Shown: piece by piece, positions 10,828 to 21,839 of the stretch | Layout: every line of letters begins with the position of its first letter | How positions within the stretch are numbered: position 1 is the first letter of the stretch | NCBI RefSeq assembly: GCF_000003605.2 | Contig: NW_003156735.1 | Span: 1-38,901, forward strand | DNA: 38,901 nucleotides | Reading direction: 5' to 3' | DNA from: Saccoglossus kowalevskii | Lineage: Eukaryota; Hemichordata; Enteropneusta; Harrimaniidae | Program-made: the position numbers and the translations under genes | Notes under the pieces: generated by a model | Databases searched by the model: none | Told to the model about the DNA's origin: nothing | What the model saw: only the letters and a program-made list of their open reading frames with translations

Positions 10828-13249
10828 CTAAAATAAATATTACATATATTAAATGGCGAGAAAAGATTGTGAAGGATGTCTGTTCAACTAAAATGTAAAT
10901 CTCAAGGATTATCGAAATCTCTACATATACCTTTCTAACCACAGCCACAGAACTTAATCAAGATTCAATGACTTGAGGAGAAAAGGGATTAACATGGAGC
11001 CGTTCCCATGACTTATAACCCGAGTTGCTAATCGCAGTAATTTGTAACTTGCTGTTATATAATACCGCGATTAGTATGATAAATACGAATCAAACACACA
11101 ACTGTAATTTTATTAATCGAAATGAGATTGCTCAACTTACCCACCGACTTATCTTTTTACCTATTTTTGTAACCGTATAAATGAAAATCGGTGTGTTATT
11201 TTGAATGTACACAATTATTTTAGTTTCGTATAAAACTTGAAATTCACCAGTTACGAATACTGATTTTCCTTCTTAAACGATTGATTTCATCACGGGGGTC
11301 ATTATTGAACTTGTACTAGAAAAGGGTGAAACGATACGTTTTAGCATTTATCTATTTCTAGTCGATATGAGTTGTTGTCACCAGAGTATTGTAAACTATT
11401 CTGTTTTTAAATTGTAAGTTATATTCATTATAATGTTCGAATACTGCCATTGCGTGAGCAATTAATATACACGATAATCGCGTCCATAATACACGTATAT
11501 CAATTAAGCCAAACCTTTCAATACACACGTGTTTAGCAACGATGTTAGTACAAAAGAAAAATATATAAATTACGATTATCGACGATATCAGCATGTCTTT
11601 CAAAGTAATCAATGCACCATTGTGTTTCAAAACATTCTAACTGACCTGTAATGTCACTAAGATTACTTTTACCCAAAGTTAAATTGTAATCAAAAGCCCA
11701 TCTTTTGTGTACCGATTCAATTTCATTTTGTGTCTGTGGCAATGCACTGACATGTATCGGTGCGTCAAAGGAGCAATACGACGGCGATTGATATATACAT
11801 ATATTAAATGAGAAATAACTCGTTTTATTACCCGATCAATCAATCATATACTGAATGTATAATGAGGACATTCTATCAACAGTCCAATTATTTTGGGGAG
11901 AAAACATCGTGGCGCCAACAAAGATCACTTAATAAAATTACTCGGAGTGATTGATATTTTTACACTGCCCGGTAATCACTCGTGGTCAATGAATCACGCC
12001 ATAATGTGATTGCTGAAATTCTACTCACAAGAGATGACAGCCGATAAAATCTTGTGTTTTAGAGTACTCTCTACAAGGATTGTAATTCACCTGTTCTACT
12101 TTATCGTTATAAGGCTGGTTCTATAATGCATATCTTTTAAATATTGCCAACAGGATGATTCACGTGATGCCGACAATATGAATACTATATTAAAAAATAT
12201 ACCTAGCAAGAGTAGAGGTTGGTGTTTCTGTCACGCCATGAGCATTTCATGTTATAGTGGAAATATTTGTTAGCACAGTGCAAAGTTGAAAAAAAAACGC
12301 TAAATCGTTCATTATAACAATGAATTCGAATAGCATGCATGGGAAACGAAATGTAGAACTTCGATATGACTACTCATTGAAGTCATGTATAATGTAATAT
12401 GCTAAGGCTTTATCCGTGTGTGCATATTCGGCTAATCAAAATTATACGTTTATGCGATCACACATGCTTCCTGTTAACGGTTAACTCAACACGACGACTG
12501 CGATAGGTGACTCGGCTTAACTCAATACACGTACGTGCGTTGAAATCGACAACGATCACAGGTATTGTTTATTTGCGTGACGTGTAATGCATAACATCAC
12601 GTATGAATTTGACACCTCGTTGCTATATTTGTGTCTTATGCTATAGCCTGGCGATTTCGAAAAAAACGGTGAACCGATTGTACGATTGAAACGTATTGAT
12701 TCAAATTTAGCGATACACCATTCAACGTAATCATCCACAAGGATTCCGCAAGCAACATGCTTTTGTTTCACATTAAATATGAATTGCGTCAGAAACCGCA
12801 TGAAATATATTATATTTCTTCAAGTTCAATGAATTAAATAAAGTGCCTTGAATATTATATATGTGCAAAGTTTATTCTTTCAAAGGATGACTGACGAATT
12901 ACTGCAGCATTCTAGTTTCTGATAAACAGTGACCGGTAAGACTTTATATCAAATTTCCTATAGTTTACATGATTGAGCCAAATTAGAAATAATAAATTTG
13001 TAAATGTGTTTTTCGTAATGTCCTAAAACTGTAAACAGCGATGATTTGCGTTACGGCGAACTGATTAAATAATTCCCGATGGAAAGCGTGTGGTAGGCGA
13101 TAGTTCGCACAGTGAAACTAATACGACATGGACACTAATGGAGATATCGTATCGATTGATGCTAAACAGATTTATATTAACAGAAAATAACAAATGTCAC
13201 ATGTATGCACAGGCACATAACAACTGTATAAACTAGCTTGCCAACTCAC
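10828..13249 (-). other. First intron of the neuropeptide gene
   Basis: This intron of about 2.4 kb separates the non-coding exon 1 from the coding exon. It has a consensus GTGAGT donor and a TTTTAG acceptor. Open frames inside it (11358-11742 and 12556-12801) show no protein character. Large 5'-UTR introns in peptide genes often hold enhancers, but I see no specific element beyond AT-rich sequence and scattered homeodomain-type cores. Confidence 0.55.
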
Positions 13250-13343
13250 CTTTTTAAACAGCTGTAGCCAACGTGTATGACACTTGCTATTTCGCTCACT
13301 GAATAGACGTGCTACGGTGTGTACCAAGTTTCGAGTCACTTGT
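13250..13343 (-). other. Non-coding exon 1 (5' UTR) of the neuropeptide gene
   Basis: The predicted exon is about 94 bases, from the start site at 13343 to AAAAAG|GTGAGT, with the donor beginning at 13249. It contains no ATG on the minus strand, consistent with a pure leader. The start is inferred from the TATA box 24-31 bases upstream and a CA dinucleotide at 13344-13343. Confidence 0.55.
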
Positions 13344-13366
13344 GCCAGCGAAGAGCGATTCGAGCT

Positions 13367-13374
13367 GTTTTATA
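13367..13374 (-). promoter_or_regulatory. TATA box of the neuropeptide gene
   Basis: TATAAAAC reads on the minus strand, with its first T 31 bases upstream of a CA initiator-like pair at 13344-13343. It is followed by a short leader that ends in a consensus donor. The correct order and spacing of TATA, start, donor, acceptor and ATG make this the strongest promoter in the window. Confidence 0.55.
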
Positions 13375-13476
13375 CGTTGGCGAATGCGACGCTACGAATT
13401 AACGATTAGTTAGAACGGAACACCGGTTGGTTGATTTCAGCTCATTAGATCATTATGCCCCATCTGAACGTGGTGA

Positions 13477-13483
13477 TGACGTA
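13477..13483 (-). promoter_or_regulatory. CRE-like half site upstream of the neuropeptide promoter
   Basis: TGACGTA (TACGTCA on the minus strand) lies about 135 bases upstream of the predicted start. CREB-type sites at this distance are common in neuropeptide promoters. Activity-dependent control is an inference from the motif alone. Confidence 0.3.
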
Positions 13484-13499
13484 GGAGTGGAACTTCAGT

Positions 13500-16400
13500 G
13501 CCCTTCCTTAAATGGTATGGTGATTCTTTTGAATATATCCGCACGGGTACAAATAAATAAATAAACAACAAATCAAAAGACAGGAAACTACAGTAACTGT
13601 GATAAATGCGGCGACATTATTCCTAGATCAAACTGACGCTTAACCACTATGAGGAAGTGAACAACCCAATCACTGTACCGCCCCTATTTTGATAATAGAA
13701 TAGTCCAATGCATGCTGTGAACAATCTGTTTTTGAAGTACTCGTTTTCTAGAAACATTAATATCGTACTGTGCTGTAGTATCCCACTAATTTTGCCGCTG
13801 ATATATTATATTATGAAACTAAACTAGTCCCTGTACGCGATACAAATGGTGATCACGCCTCAAAAGCAGAAAACACAAAATCCTTATTGATTGTGTCATA
13901 AATATACGTTTCCACAATTTTGAAAAGTAAAGCTTCGGCAGGTTTTCATGGTAAATTGATTTTGTTTCTCTTTGCGCCCCGGGAGTTTAATACGTAATTA
14001 TAATGTGTTATTTTATATCACAAGTCTTGGTAAGGTATTTCTGGATGTCAGGCATTTCATATTGCCACATGATCCAACGTGAGTAATACATATAACCAAT
14101 TGCGCATTGGAAGGCATATATTCTCGTTATTTCCCAAATGGCTGGGTAATCACGTGAACGCAATCCATAAATCTGTATTTGCGTGTTCTCCTGGTACATT
14201 CGTTTTCAGTGTTTTAGCACCACTGAGTCAGGAACATGGTAATACCATCTTTGATTGAGAAAATGCAATCACCAAAATGTTCAGGTCGAGACAGAATGTC
14301 TAGGATCACCACTACGTTGCTGGAAGATGAGCGATTTCAATAGTTTCTGTCATTTAGTGGCCTGTGACATCTGCGGAGTGTAACATATATCGTTCAAAAA
14401 AAATAGATCATATAACGTTCCGATTTTCTCAAAGTAAATAAAATAATACACACGTCCAAAAGTAAAATTAATATAGTATTAAGCAGCTCATAACGTAAAT
14501 ATTATCCACTACCATAATGTACAGTTTAAATAAAACTGTGCCGTGCCGACTTTTATTTTAATTTTGTATTTTTTCGATTATATAGTCCCTCATGGCACCC
14601 GAATCTGTCATTTCATTTGTAAACAGTATAATGAGACGTTTATTCTTGAATGTTTAATTGGCAACTTGCATTCATCTAAATAGTTCATTGTGTTGACCAC
14701 ACTAGACACTCAACTACGCTCAGTTGAATCCAGCTTAATTAATTTTGTCGATTTCCGCGTAAGCTACTATTTTACGTTGTGCGCATGCGTACGTATGTGT
14801 GTAAATTAAAAATGCTGTCTATATTCCGAGCTTGAACTTTATTCTAGTAACGTTTTCCTGCATACATTTAACGTCGGTTTTCCCATGCGTTAATTTGCTT
14901 GGAAATAACAGAGATACACATCACAAATACATTGTGACGTCACAGATTATGTATAGATGGGACTGGTGTCATCACTCGATATGATGCACCATAGAAATTA
15001 AGGAACACGTCTGAAAGCATTACTAATTATGCTGAAGTTAATATAATGCTGTTCCTATAATATGTTCGCCTACATATCGTTTAAAATAAGTTTATTTATA
15101 ACTTGTTATTGAAGTATTGATTCAGAAATGAAATCACACAGATCAACAACCGTATCCTCAAATTCAATAATATACTAGTACTCTATAATACTACAAAAAC
15201 GAAGTAGTTAACCATGTTTGAATATATACCGAATTGAACGTTAGCATTTCTCGAAAAGTTGGGAATCATTTATTTTTATAAAGTATGAATCGCGGTGAAT
15301 GCGCACCTATGTTGTCATCAATGTTTGATTTACGTACAGTCGTGTGTTATGTATAGCCGTGCGTCAGTTTTGTGTTATATACGTAGTTCTTCACATGTTA
15401 ATCTTTTTAAAAAAAATTAAATGTTTTTTTACATGCGGCCACATATATACGTAATACCAGAGATATGATATGTCTACTTGGTACGATTTAATAATAAAGA
15501 TTATGTTATTACTACGGTTTGATATGCGTACTTATCTTGGCTATATCAGTAACCAAATGCTACAATCTCGGCACACACTAATGACGTTTTCATTGCAGAC
15601 ACATATCGATTGCCGAAATACTGCGTTGATTAATCTAATTACAATGACACGGTAACCTTGTTGTGATGCAAAACAGCCTAGGTTACATTATAAGACCCTG
15701 GAGTCTACTCATAGCAGAACGATTATCGATATATTGCAAAGTAAAAAAAATCGAATTTCGCTCGACGAAGCTGTGATAAAGTATACATCTCAGCATATAT
15801 TACGACAATTGGCATTGATTGTGGAAAGCGATTTAGATTCACCAAGCGACGAGAAACACGAACGTAGTTTACAACTTCCTTTAGTGAGCATAGTTGTTGT
15901 TCCGAGCAAGATAGCAACATTATTTTTGTTTTCGGAATATAAATTCCTTCCTATTACATATACATTTAGTTTGAATAAGTTCTACAGTACAAACTCGCGT
16001 AGGATATCAGTATAGTTGCTCCAAACTATAGGCTTTCGACTTATTAACAAATGAACTATATTATTATATATTACCAATCTTTATATTTCTGATATCAAAA
16101 TAATATTTTAGAACTCGCTGTGCTCACAATCGTTAAGTTACATTATCAATTAAAACATTGCCACAATTCCCAAGTAATTGGTAGTACATGATGACGTAAC
16201 AAATTTGAACATTCGAGTAATGACTGTATAACAAATTTTTGTAATGTTTTTTTTCCATCACGAACGTTACATAATGTTTACGTTGATTTCATGCATGGAG
16301 CAATTGCTCGCCGGATCTTTCCTGATAGGTATACATGGAAAATCTCCTTAAGCACGAACTAACGCGGATGTCATTGTTTGATCGAGCGAGAAGTCTCTAA

Positions 16401-16500
16401 CGCGCGGAACACCAAACATCGAATGAAAATTTATTTGAGCTTCTGGCGTTACAAACGACCACAAGCCTTACTCCACCGGGCTTACTGATTGCACTGTACA
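13500..16500. other. No gene seen; intergenic
   Basis: Open frames at 14008-14199, 15470-15655 and 15723-16015 lack domains and splice context. A perfect CRE octamer TGACGTCA lies at 14935-14942, outside any promoter I can recognise. Otherwise this is AT-rich sequence. Confidence 0.55.
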
Positions 16501-16517
16501 AATTAAGTAAATGGATA

Positions 16518-16539
16518 CAATTTCAACTAGTTGAAATTG
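16518..16539. repeat. Perfect 22-bp palindrome
   Basis: The arms CAATTTCAACT and AGTTGAAATTG meet without a spacer. An outer pair, AATTAAG (16501-16507) and CTTAATT (16540-16546), extends the symmetry asymmetrically, with a 10-base bulge on the left. It could form a cruciform or be a dimeric protein site. No flanking element is recognisable. Confidence 0.8.
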
Positions 16540-16559
16540 CTTAATTTTTTTTTTCGTTT

Positions 16560-18250
16560 TTGATTTGATCCGTAATGAATGTTCAACTCCCGTGGTAGCT
16601 ACGGATAATTTCATCATTTTATACGTCCATTCGGTACTTTATAAATCGTTTAATCGAGCGTTGATGCGAATTTCGTTGAATACTTTTAGTTAAAATAGCA
16701 GAGTGAAACAGGATCAAATCGCGTATGGTGTTTTAATATCACTACTGTACAAAACTGATACTGCTTAATTGCACTAAAGCAAAATCGACCACGTATCGTT
16801 TCTATTCACGCAGAACAAATGTTATACAAATGAACACACGCCTGGTACAATAATTCGAGAGTTAACGACATTGCGTAATACCGCTGAAAGAAGTTCATAA
16901 TAGCGACGACATGTTCATAATTATCGAATTTCTGCTTTCCGACAGACACTCTATATTCGTGAAATTACATTTTCAGGAGTAGCAATATAGTGCAAAAAGT
17001 GTGTTTGGTTATGCGTTTTTCAAAAAAATGTTCACATTAATAAAATTGTATATATAATTCACAAAAAGGAAGCAGGCATGACTGGTGTTCTGGTATAACT
17101 AGGGGGTACAACAACCCACTTAGCACAATAGGATCACGGCATTTTGTGGACTCGTGCAAGCACTACAACAATATGAGGTTATCGCCTGATATCACTTGTT
17201 CGCATAGACGGTTGATAAGAGTCTCGTCAAGGGTTAGTATTATCCACGAACCGAAGGTGAGTGAATTGTATAGCCCATGACGCCACGAGTTTCAAACAGC
17301 TATACGATCTACTCAATCAAAATGACACTAAGCTTACGAATCATATGCTATTTTGCGTGACGACGTCTAAGCGTGTTGCTAGTAGATACGACCACCGTTG
17401 TTTTTTTTTTAATCGGCAGAAATGATGTCCTCATTTGCAATTTCTTTTTCAAAAAGACTTTCAGTTTTCATTTTGATGAGTTTATTGTCATTGCATTATT
17501 CGTGTAATCGATTTTATTCAATCTAAAGTTCTCATATAGCAACGATGAAAACGGTCATGTCAAACGATATGGTTTTCGTCGCTTACAGTTCGAGTACGCA
17601 GAAACTGATGACGTTTAACGTGCATATCGTTACGTCACTACTGTCGAAAATATGTACCATTGACATGTAATAAAAAATGTTATCTAATAAACACTACAGT
17701 TGAATTGTGGGCTACATTTGAGCCATTGTTGCCAGAGTTATATTCTTATACAGTTACATTCGCCCTCGCTTAAGTAATATCCCAGAATGCTACACAAACA
17801 CGTCAATACATCCCAATTATCGGAATTAAATCCTTCGAAGCACGTGCATTCAAAAAATCTAAGTGTTATAAAAGTTTAGATTCATGTCGAAATTTAGGTC
17901 AGAACGACCTTGAACGACAGGAAATGCACATACATCGTGTCATCTTTAAATTCCGGTGAGCGACTGAATAATATAATCCTACACCCTAAGAGCCTGGAAT
18001 ACGATTTTTTTCGCACGAGTTGGGAAAAAAAAAGTCCCTAACAAGTGTGAGAAATATCATTCCAGGCTATGGTGTATTGAATTCTTTTTAATATAACCTC
18101 TAAATACTTTATAAAACAGAGAAAACAAGTTTAATGCGTGCTTAGGGTAGTTGCAAGCCGACTCAAATTTATGAATGTATTATTCCGCAACACAAAACGT
18201 ACTCCCTATCATTTGCTGGATGTACGAATGTCAAGCAGATAGACGAGTAT
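16560..18250. other. No supportable gene; one long start-less open frame
   Basis: A plus-strand frame is open from 17044 to a stop at 17278-17280 and contains a strong donor (CCGAAG|GTGAGTGAA, after 17256). It has no early ATG and only a weak possible acceptor. Open frames of this length are common by chance here. Nothing else stands out. Confidence 0.45.
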
Positions 18251-18270
18251 GAATAAATACATATTTATTC
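18251..18270. repeat. Palindrome carrying AATAAA on both strands
   Basis: GAATAAATA and TATTTATTC are separated by two bases (CA), giving 9-bp perfect arms. AATAAA therefore reads on both strands, so the site could act as a bidirectional polyadenylation signal next to the CpG-rich pocket that follows. Confidence 0.6.
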
Positions 18271-18273
18271 CAG

Positions 18274-18398
18274 CGGCTGACAAAAATCAATGCTGCTGAC
18301 GTTTCACGCGCGCGCATACATGATGAAACCTGTACTGCCAGCACACACTCCGTGAAGAGATTCCACTGCCGAACGATTCATGCTTTCTGCCGGCGAAG
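18274..18398 (+). CDS. Weak candidate exon in a CpG-rich pocket
   Basis: The segment lies between an acceptor-like TTTATTCCAG and a donor GGCGAAG|GTATGA. One frame is open through all 125 bases, starting RLTKINAADVSR and ending in an Arg/Cys-rich tail. It is clearly richer in GC and CpG than its surroundings. The protein sequence has no motif I know. The minus strand of the same pocket also holds short open frames, so coding strand and status are uncertain. Confidence 0.12.
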
Positions 18399-18455
18399 GT
18401 ATGACAGTTTTAAGAAAAGACTTTGCATTCTGTATTTTTTGTTAATAAGAAGAGC

Positions 18456-18563
18456 TCATTCGTTTAGTTTGCCATTGTCGTCCTTCCACACGGCGCGGTA
18501 ATCGTTATTTCTATAGCCGGTGACAGCGCTAGCTCGTATGTTACGCATCTCGTCCACGGTCAT
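18456..18563 (-). CDS. Tiny protein-like ORF (35 codons), unassigned
   Basis: On the minus strand, ATG at 18563 to TGA at 18456 encodes 35 residues beginning MTVDEMRNIRASAV and ending KDDNGKLNE. Composition is soluble-protein-like, and the other two frames of that strand have stops. An AATAAA lies about 190 bases downstream at the palindrome 18251-18270, so it could be a terminal exon or a decayed coding fragment. An in-frame stop precedes the ATG by three codons. No strong acceptor was found. Confidence 0.15.
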   Translation of the reverse strand: MTVDEMRNIRASAVTGYRNNDYRAVWKDDNGKLNE

Positions 18564-19019
18564 TGGACGGTATTATGGGCGTCTTTGCCGATCTTCCAAA
18601 CATTACTAAATCAGAGAACGTTTTACTAAACCGTTTTAAGTACGCACATGTATACATAATGTTGGATCGATTTGATCCCACATCGGTGTTCTCACACTCC
18701 TAGCGGCCAGGAATGAGAGAATAACTGGATTCGTAGCAACATCCATATTTTCATATTAAAAGTATCGTCTTTGATTGAATTGTAACCCAGGACAAATAAC
18801 TTGGGTCTATTTATACCATATACGCTACCCTCGAAGGTCACTGTATTTTAATGTTGCCATGGTGATTAACTAGTCAGGGAAACTAGTCATGTAATATGAG
18901 TATCGCACCTTTAGACATAGTTACATCAAAATTGAAATCATTGCTGCTAAACACCGTATACAGTATTCGTCATTGGTAATGACGTCATTTTGAATAGGGT
19001 CATGTATGGACACCAACGT

Positions 19020-21100
19020 AAAACAATAATTTAAAATTGTAAAAAGTAACGCCTCAAACTGAAGCTAGTGGAATGATCTACAATATCACAAAATTGTAAT
19101 GGTTTATATCGTTAATTTACATATTAATGCTAAATCTTGATGGAATTTCACTTACAGCTCATATTACATTCTAATCTGAATCCCCAATGATCAAAATAAG
19201 AATCGACAAATAGAATATTCCTGAATACAACTCACGAATCTACAACCGCAATAATGAGAGAGAAATTTCACCAATAGCAATCATTACTGGTTCAATTATA
19301 AGAAATCACAAAAGCCATAATTATGTTAATTAAGCTAATCATTATGCAAATTGTCTATTTTTTATTCAAACCATAAACTTATAATCAGATTAAGTGTTTT
19401 GTGGCATCTAATACTAAATTTCTCAATCAGAATATGTTCGTTTCCGCTAGGTATATGAGTTTTGCAGAAGTTAGCGTTAATGAGGCAATTAGCATGAACG
19501 CACCAATTGAGTGATTTAACCATGAATGTAAAATCTTCAAGTAAGTCATCAAATTAAAATTTATGTAATGTCTTCAAATCATTATCTATTTATTGACTTA
19601 GATTAGCAATTTGATTGCATTTAGTCGGGCGCACCTCACTGTACAGTGATTAATTGCACTTATAATATGAATATATTTATATATTTTCACCATATAGACA
19701 ACTGCGATGCTAACGACGATGTCATACAAAATGAATGTTTTATTTATTAAAAACTAATATAGCAGGAATATGCAAATTTTCATATCTGTATATCGATATT
19801 AATGTTGATTTATGTTTGCGACAATTACTCTTTACATTTGAAATCCGGTACAGCGTCTGACACCAACACCACTTCCTGAAATACAGTTGTGATGATATTT
19901 TAGTTGTTTTCGTTGTTTATAAAGTCAGTACAGTGATAAGTATATTATATTTTCAAGTAAGGCGTATTTAAAATCATAGAGAAATGCTGTTTAAACAGTT
20001 ATACTGTCAATAACGGTGTTTAAATACAATTTTAACAAATCAATCTTACAAATTGCGTTTGTTCACATAATAACATAATCCCATTCCATTGAATGAACAT
20101 ATAATACTATTGAACAAATATGAACTATTTCAGAAACCTTTAGAAAGTAAAAGCAAATATTATTGACAGTCATGACGAAGCTTGTAACAACATTACTGTG
20201 AATATGAATTCAAGTATGAATGTGTATGCATAATATAGCTCTATATTACTTAATTGTTTACAATGATATTGAGTGATTTCATACGTTATTCTATTAACTA
20301 CTGTCAATTAAAACCTAATAAAAATCAATAAAATATGATATCTGGATAAAGGAAAGTAGCTGAGAATGGTATAATCATATGCTAATTGTTTATATGTCCA
20401 TGGTAAATAATTCTGTATGCCATCTTTGTTTTTACGATGTCAAGTAATTTCCCAATCTGTGGATGACAGACAACTATATGTACTAACTTCGTGCAACCAT
20501 GCCATGCTGATCCCGAATTTACATCAATTATTTATCAAAGATGTATGATAGTATGCGATTTAAGAATATGCAGGTAATTAATATTAAATAATTGATTAAA
20601 ATTAAAATAATTGTAATCACTTATCGAATTAGTTGTTTATGATAATTATTTGTTATTAAATGATTAGTTGTTAGTAAACACACATTTTAGTAGACCCTTC
20701 AAGCATTCTTGGTTTGTATTGAATCAATTAAGTTGTGCGTTCATGCCATATATTTTACAACAATGTCACCATGACAACTCACCCAACTCCGTGTAGACAC
20801 GCGTATTCTGATTCTGTAATTACAGAAGGATTAACCAGTTCTGAGACAACATTTATACTACCTAGCCATGCATTACAAATTACGAAATGTTCGGACTATA
20901 TGGAAATAATATGGACAACATTTGACAACAATTGACGGCTTTCTTAACGCTTTAAGTTTTATATATTGTAATTGAAAAAAAAACTGCATACAAATGAGTA
21001 CTGAAAGCGAAGCCGACACAGAAACCTAAATATACTGTCAAAACGATATGCAAATCATTTACAAATATGATTTGCATAATTAATTGCGATATGGAAGAGC
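19020..21100. promoter_or_regulatory. Homeodomain/POU-motif-rich region, candidate enhancer cluster
   Basis: This 2-kb stretch has no usable open frame and visibly fewer CpGs than its flanks. It carries dense TAATTA/CAATTA-type homeodomain cores and octamer-like POU sites. Examples are TTAATTAAGCTAATC followed by ATTATGCAAAT (about 19325-19351), GTTAATGAGGCAATTAGCAT (near 19474-19495), and a TAATTA-rich block at 20575-20680. Octamers facing each other lie at 21047-21078. The texture resembles developmental conserved non-coding DNA. Regulatory function is inferred from motif density; conservation cannot be seen from one sequence. Confidence 0.35.
21047..21078. repeat. 12-bp inverted repeat of a POU octamer
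   Basis: TATGCAAATCAT (21047-21058) and ATGATTTGCATA (21067-21078) are perfect inverted copies separated by eight bases. Each contains the octamer ATGCAAAT or its complement. A homeodomain-rich ATAATTAATTGC follows immediately. It could bind two POU or POU/homeodomain proteins facing each other. Confidence 0.7.
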
Positions 21101-21605
21101 AAAACATAAAACTCTAATTTAAAACCTTGCTTGGTATTTGTTTGGGTATGTTTATTTAATGATTGTATATATTTCAAAATTGCACCACTATTGATGACGC
21201 CATATTTAAAAAAAAAATACCATCTCAATCAGTTGAAAACAAGTAAATCATGAAAGAAAGATGTCTAAATAAACACATGAAATTAAAGAATCGCTTTATA
21301 AATTCGCAAAAATAGATACGATATAATGACAAATGTCATAGAAAATATACACCCATTGCCAACTGTGAACCATAAACCGCACACTCAGCGTTGTTTTGTG
21401 TAGTACGGAAAAAAAAAACAGTTATAGTATAGGAAGAAAATCAATTTCAAACCATTCGCCACTGTAAATCATAAGATTTGTCGCAGAAACACCTTGGATG
21501 TTGTCAAATTTCGACACGCCACGTTAAAAGGCAAATCTTAAAACACCATATTAAATTAGACAAGTTAATCTCATGAAAAAAAGTTCGCTTTGATAACGCT
21601 CGTCT

Positions 21606-21781
21606 NNNNNNNNNNNNNNNNNNNNNNNNNNNNNNNNNNNNNNNNNNNNNNNNNNNNNNNNNNNNNNNNNNNNNNNNNNNNNNNNNNNNNNNNNNNNNNN
21701 NNNNNNNNNNNNNNNNNNNNNNNNNNNNNNNNNNNNNNNNNNNNNNNNNNNNNNNNNNNNNNNNNNNNNNNNNNNNNNNNN
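21606..21781. other. Assembly gap (176 N)
   Basis: This is a run of undetermined bases. The gap ends in a long TA dinucleotide repeat, which probably caused the break. Open frames across it are meaningless. Confidence 0.99.

Positions 21782-21836
<55 letters not shown>
21782..21836. repeat. TA dinucleotide microsatellite
   Basis: There are 55 bases of uninterrupted TA repeat abutting the assembly gap, so the true array may be longer. Confidence 0.97.
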
Positions 21837-21839
<3 letters not shown>

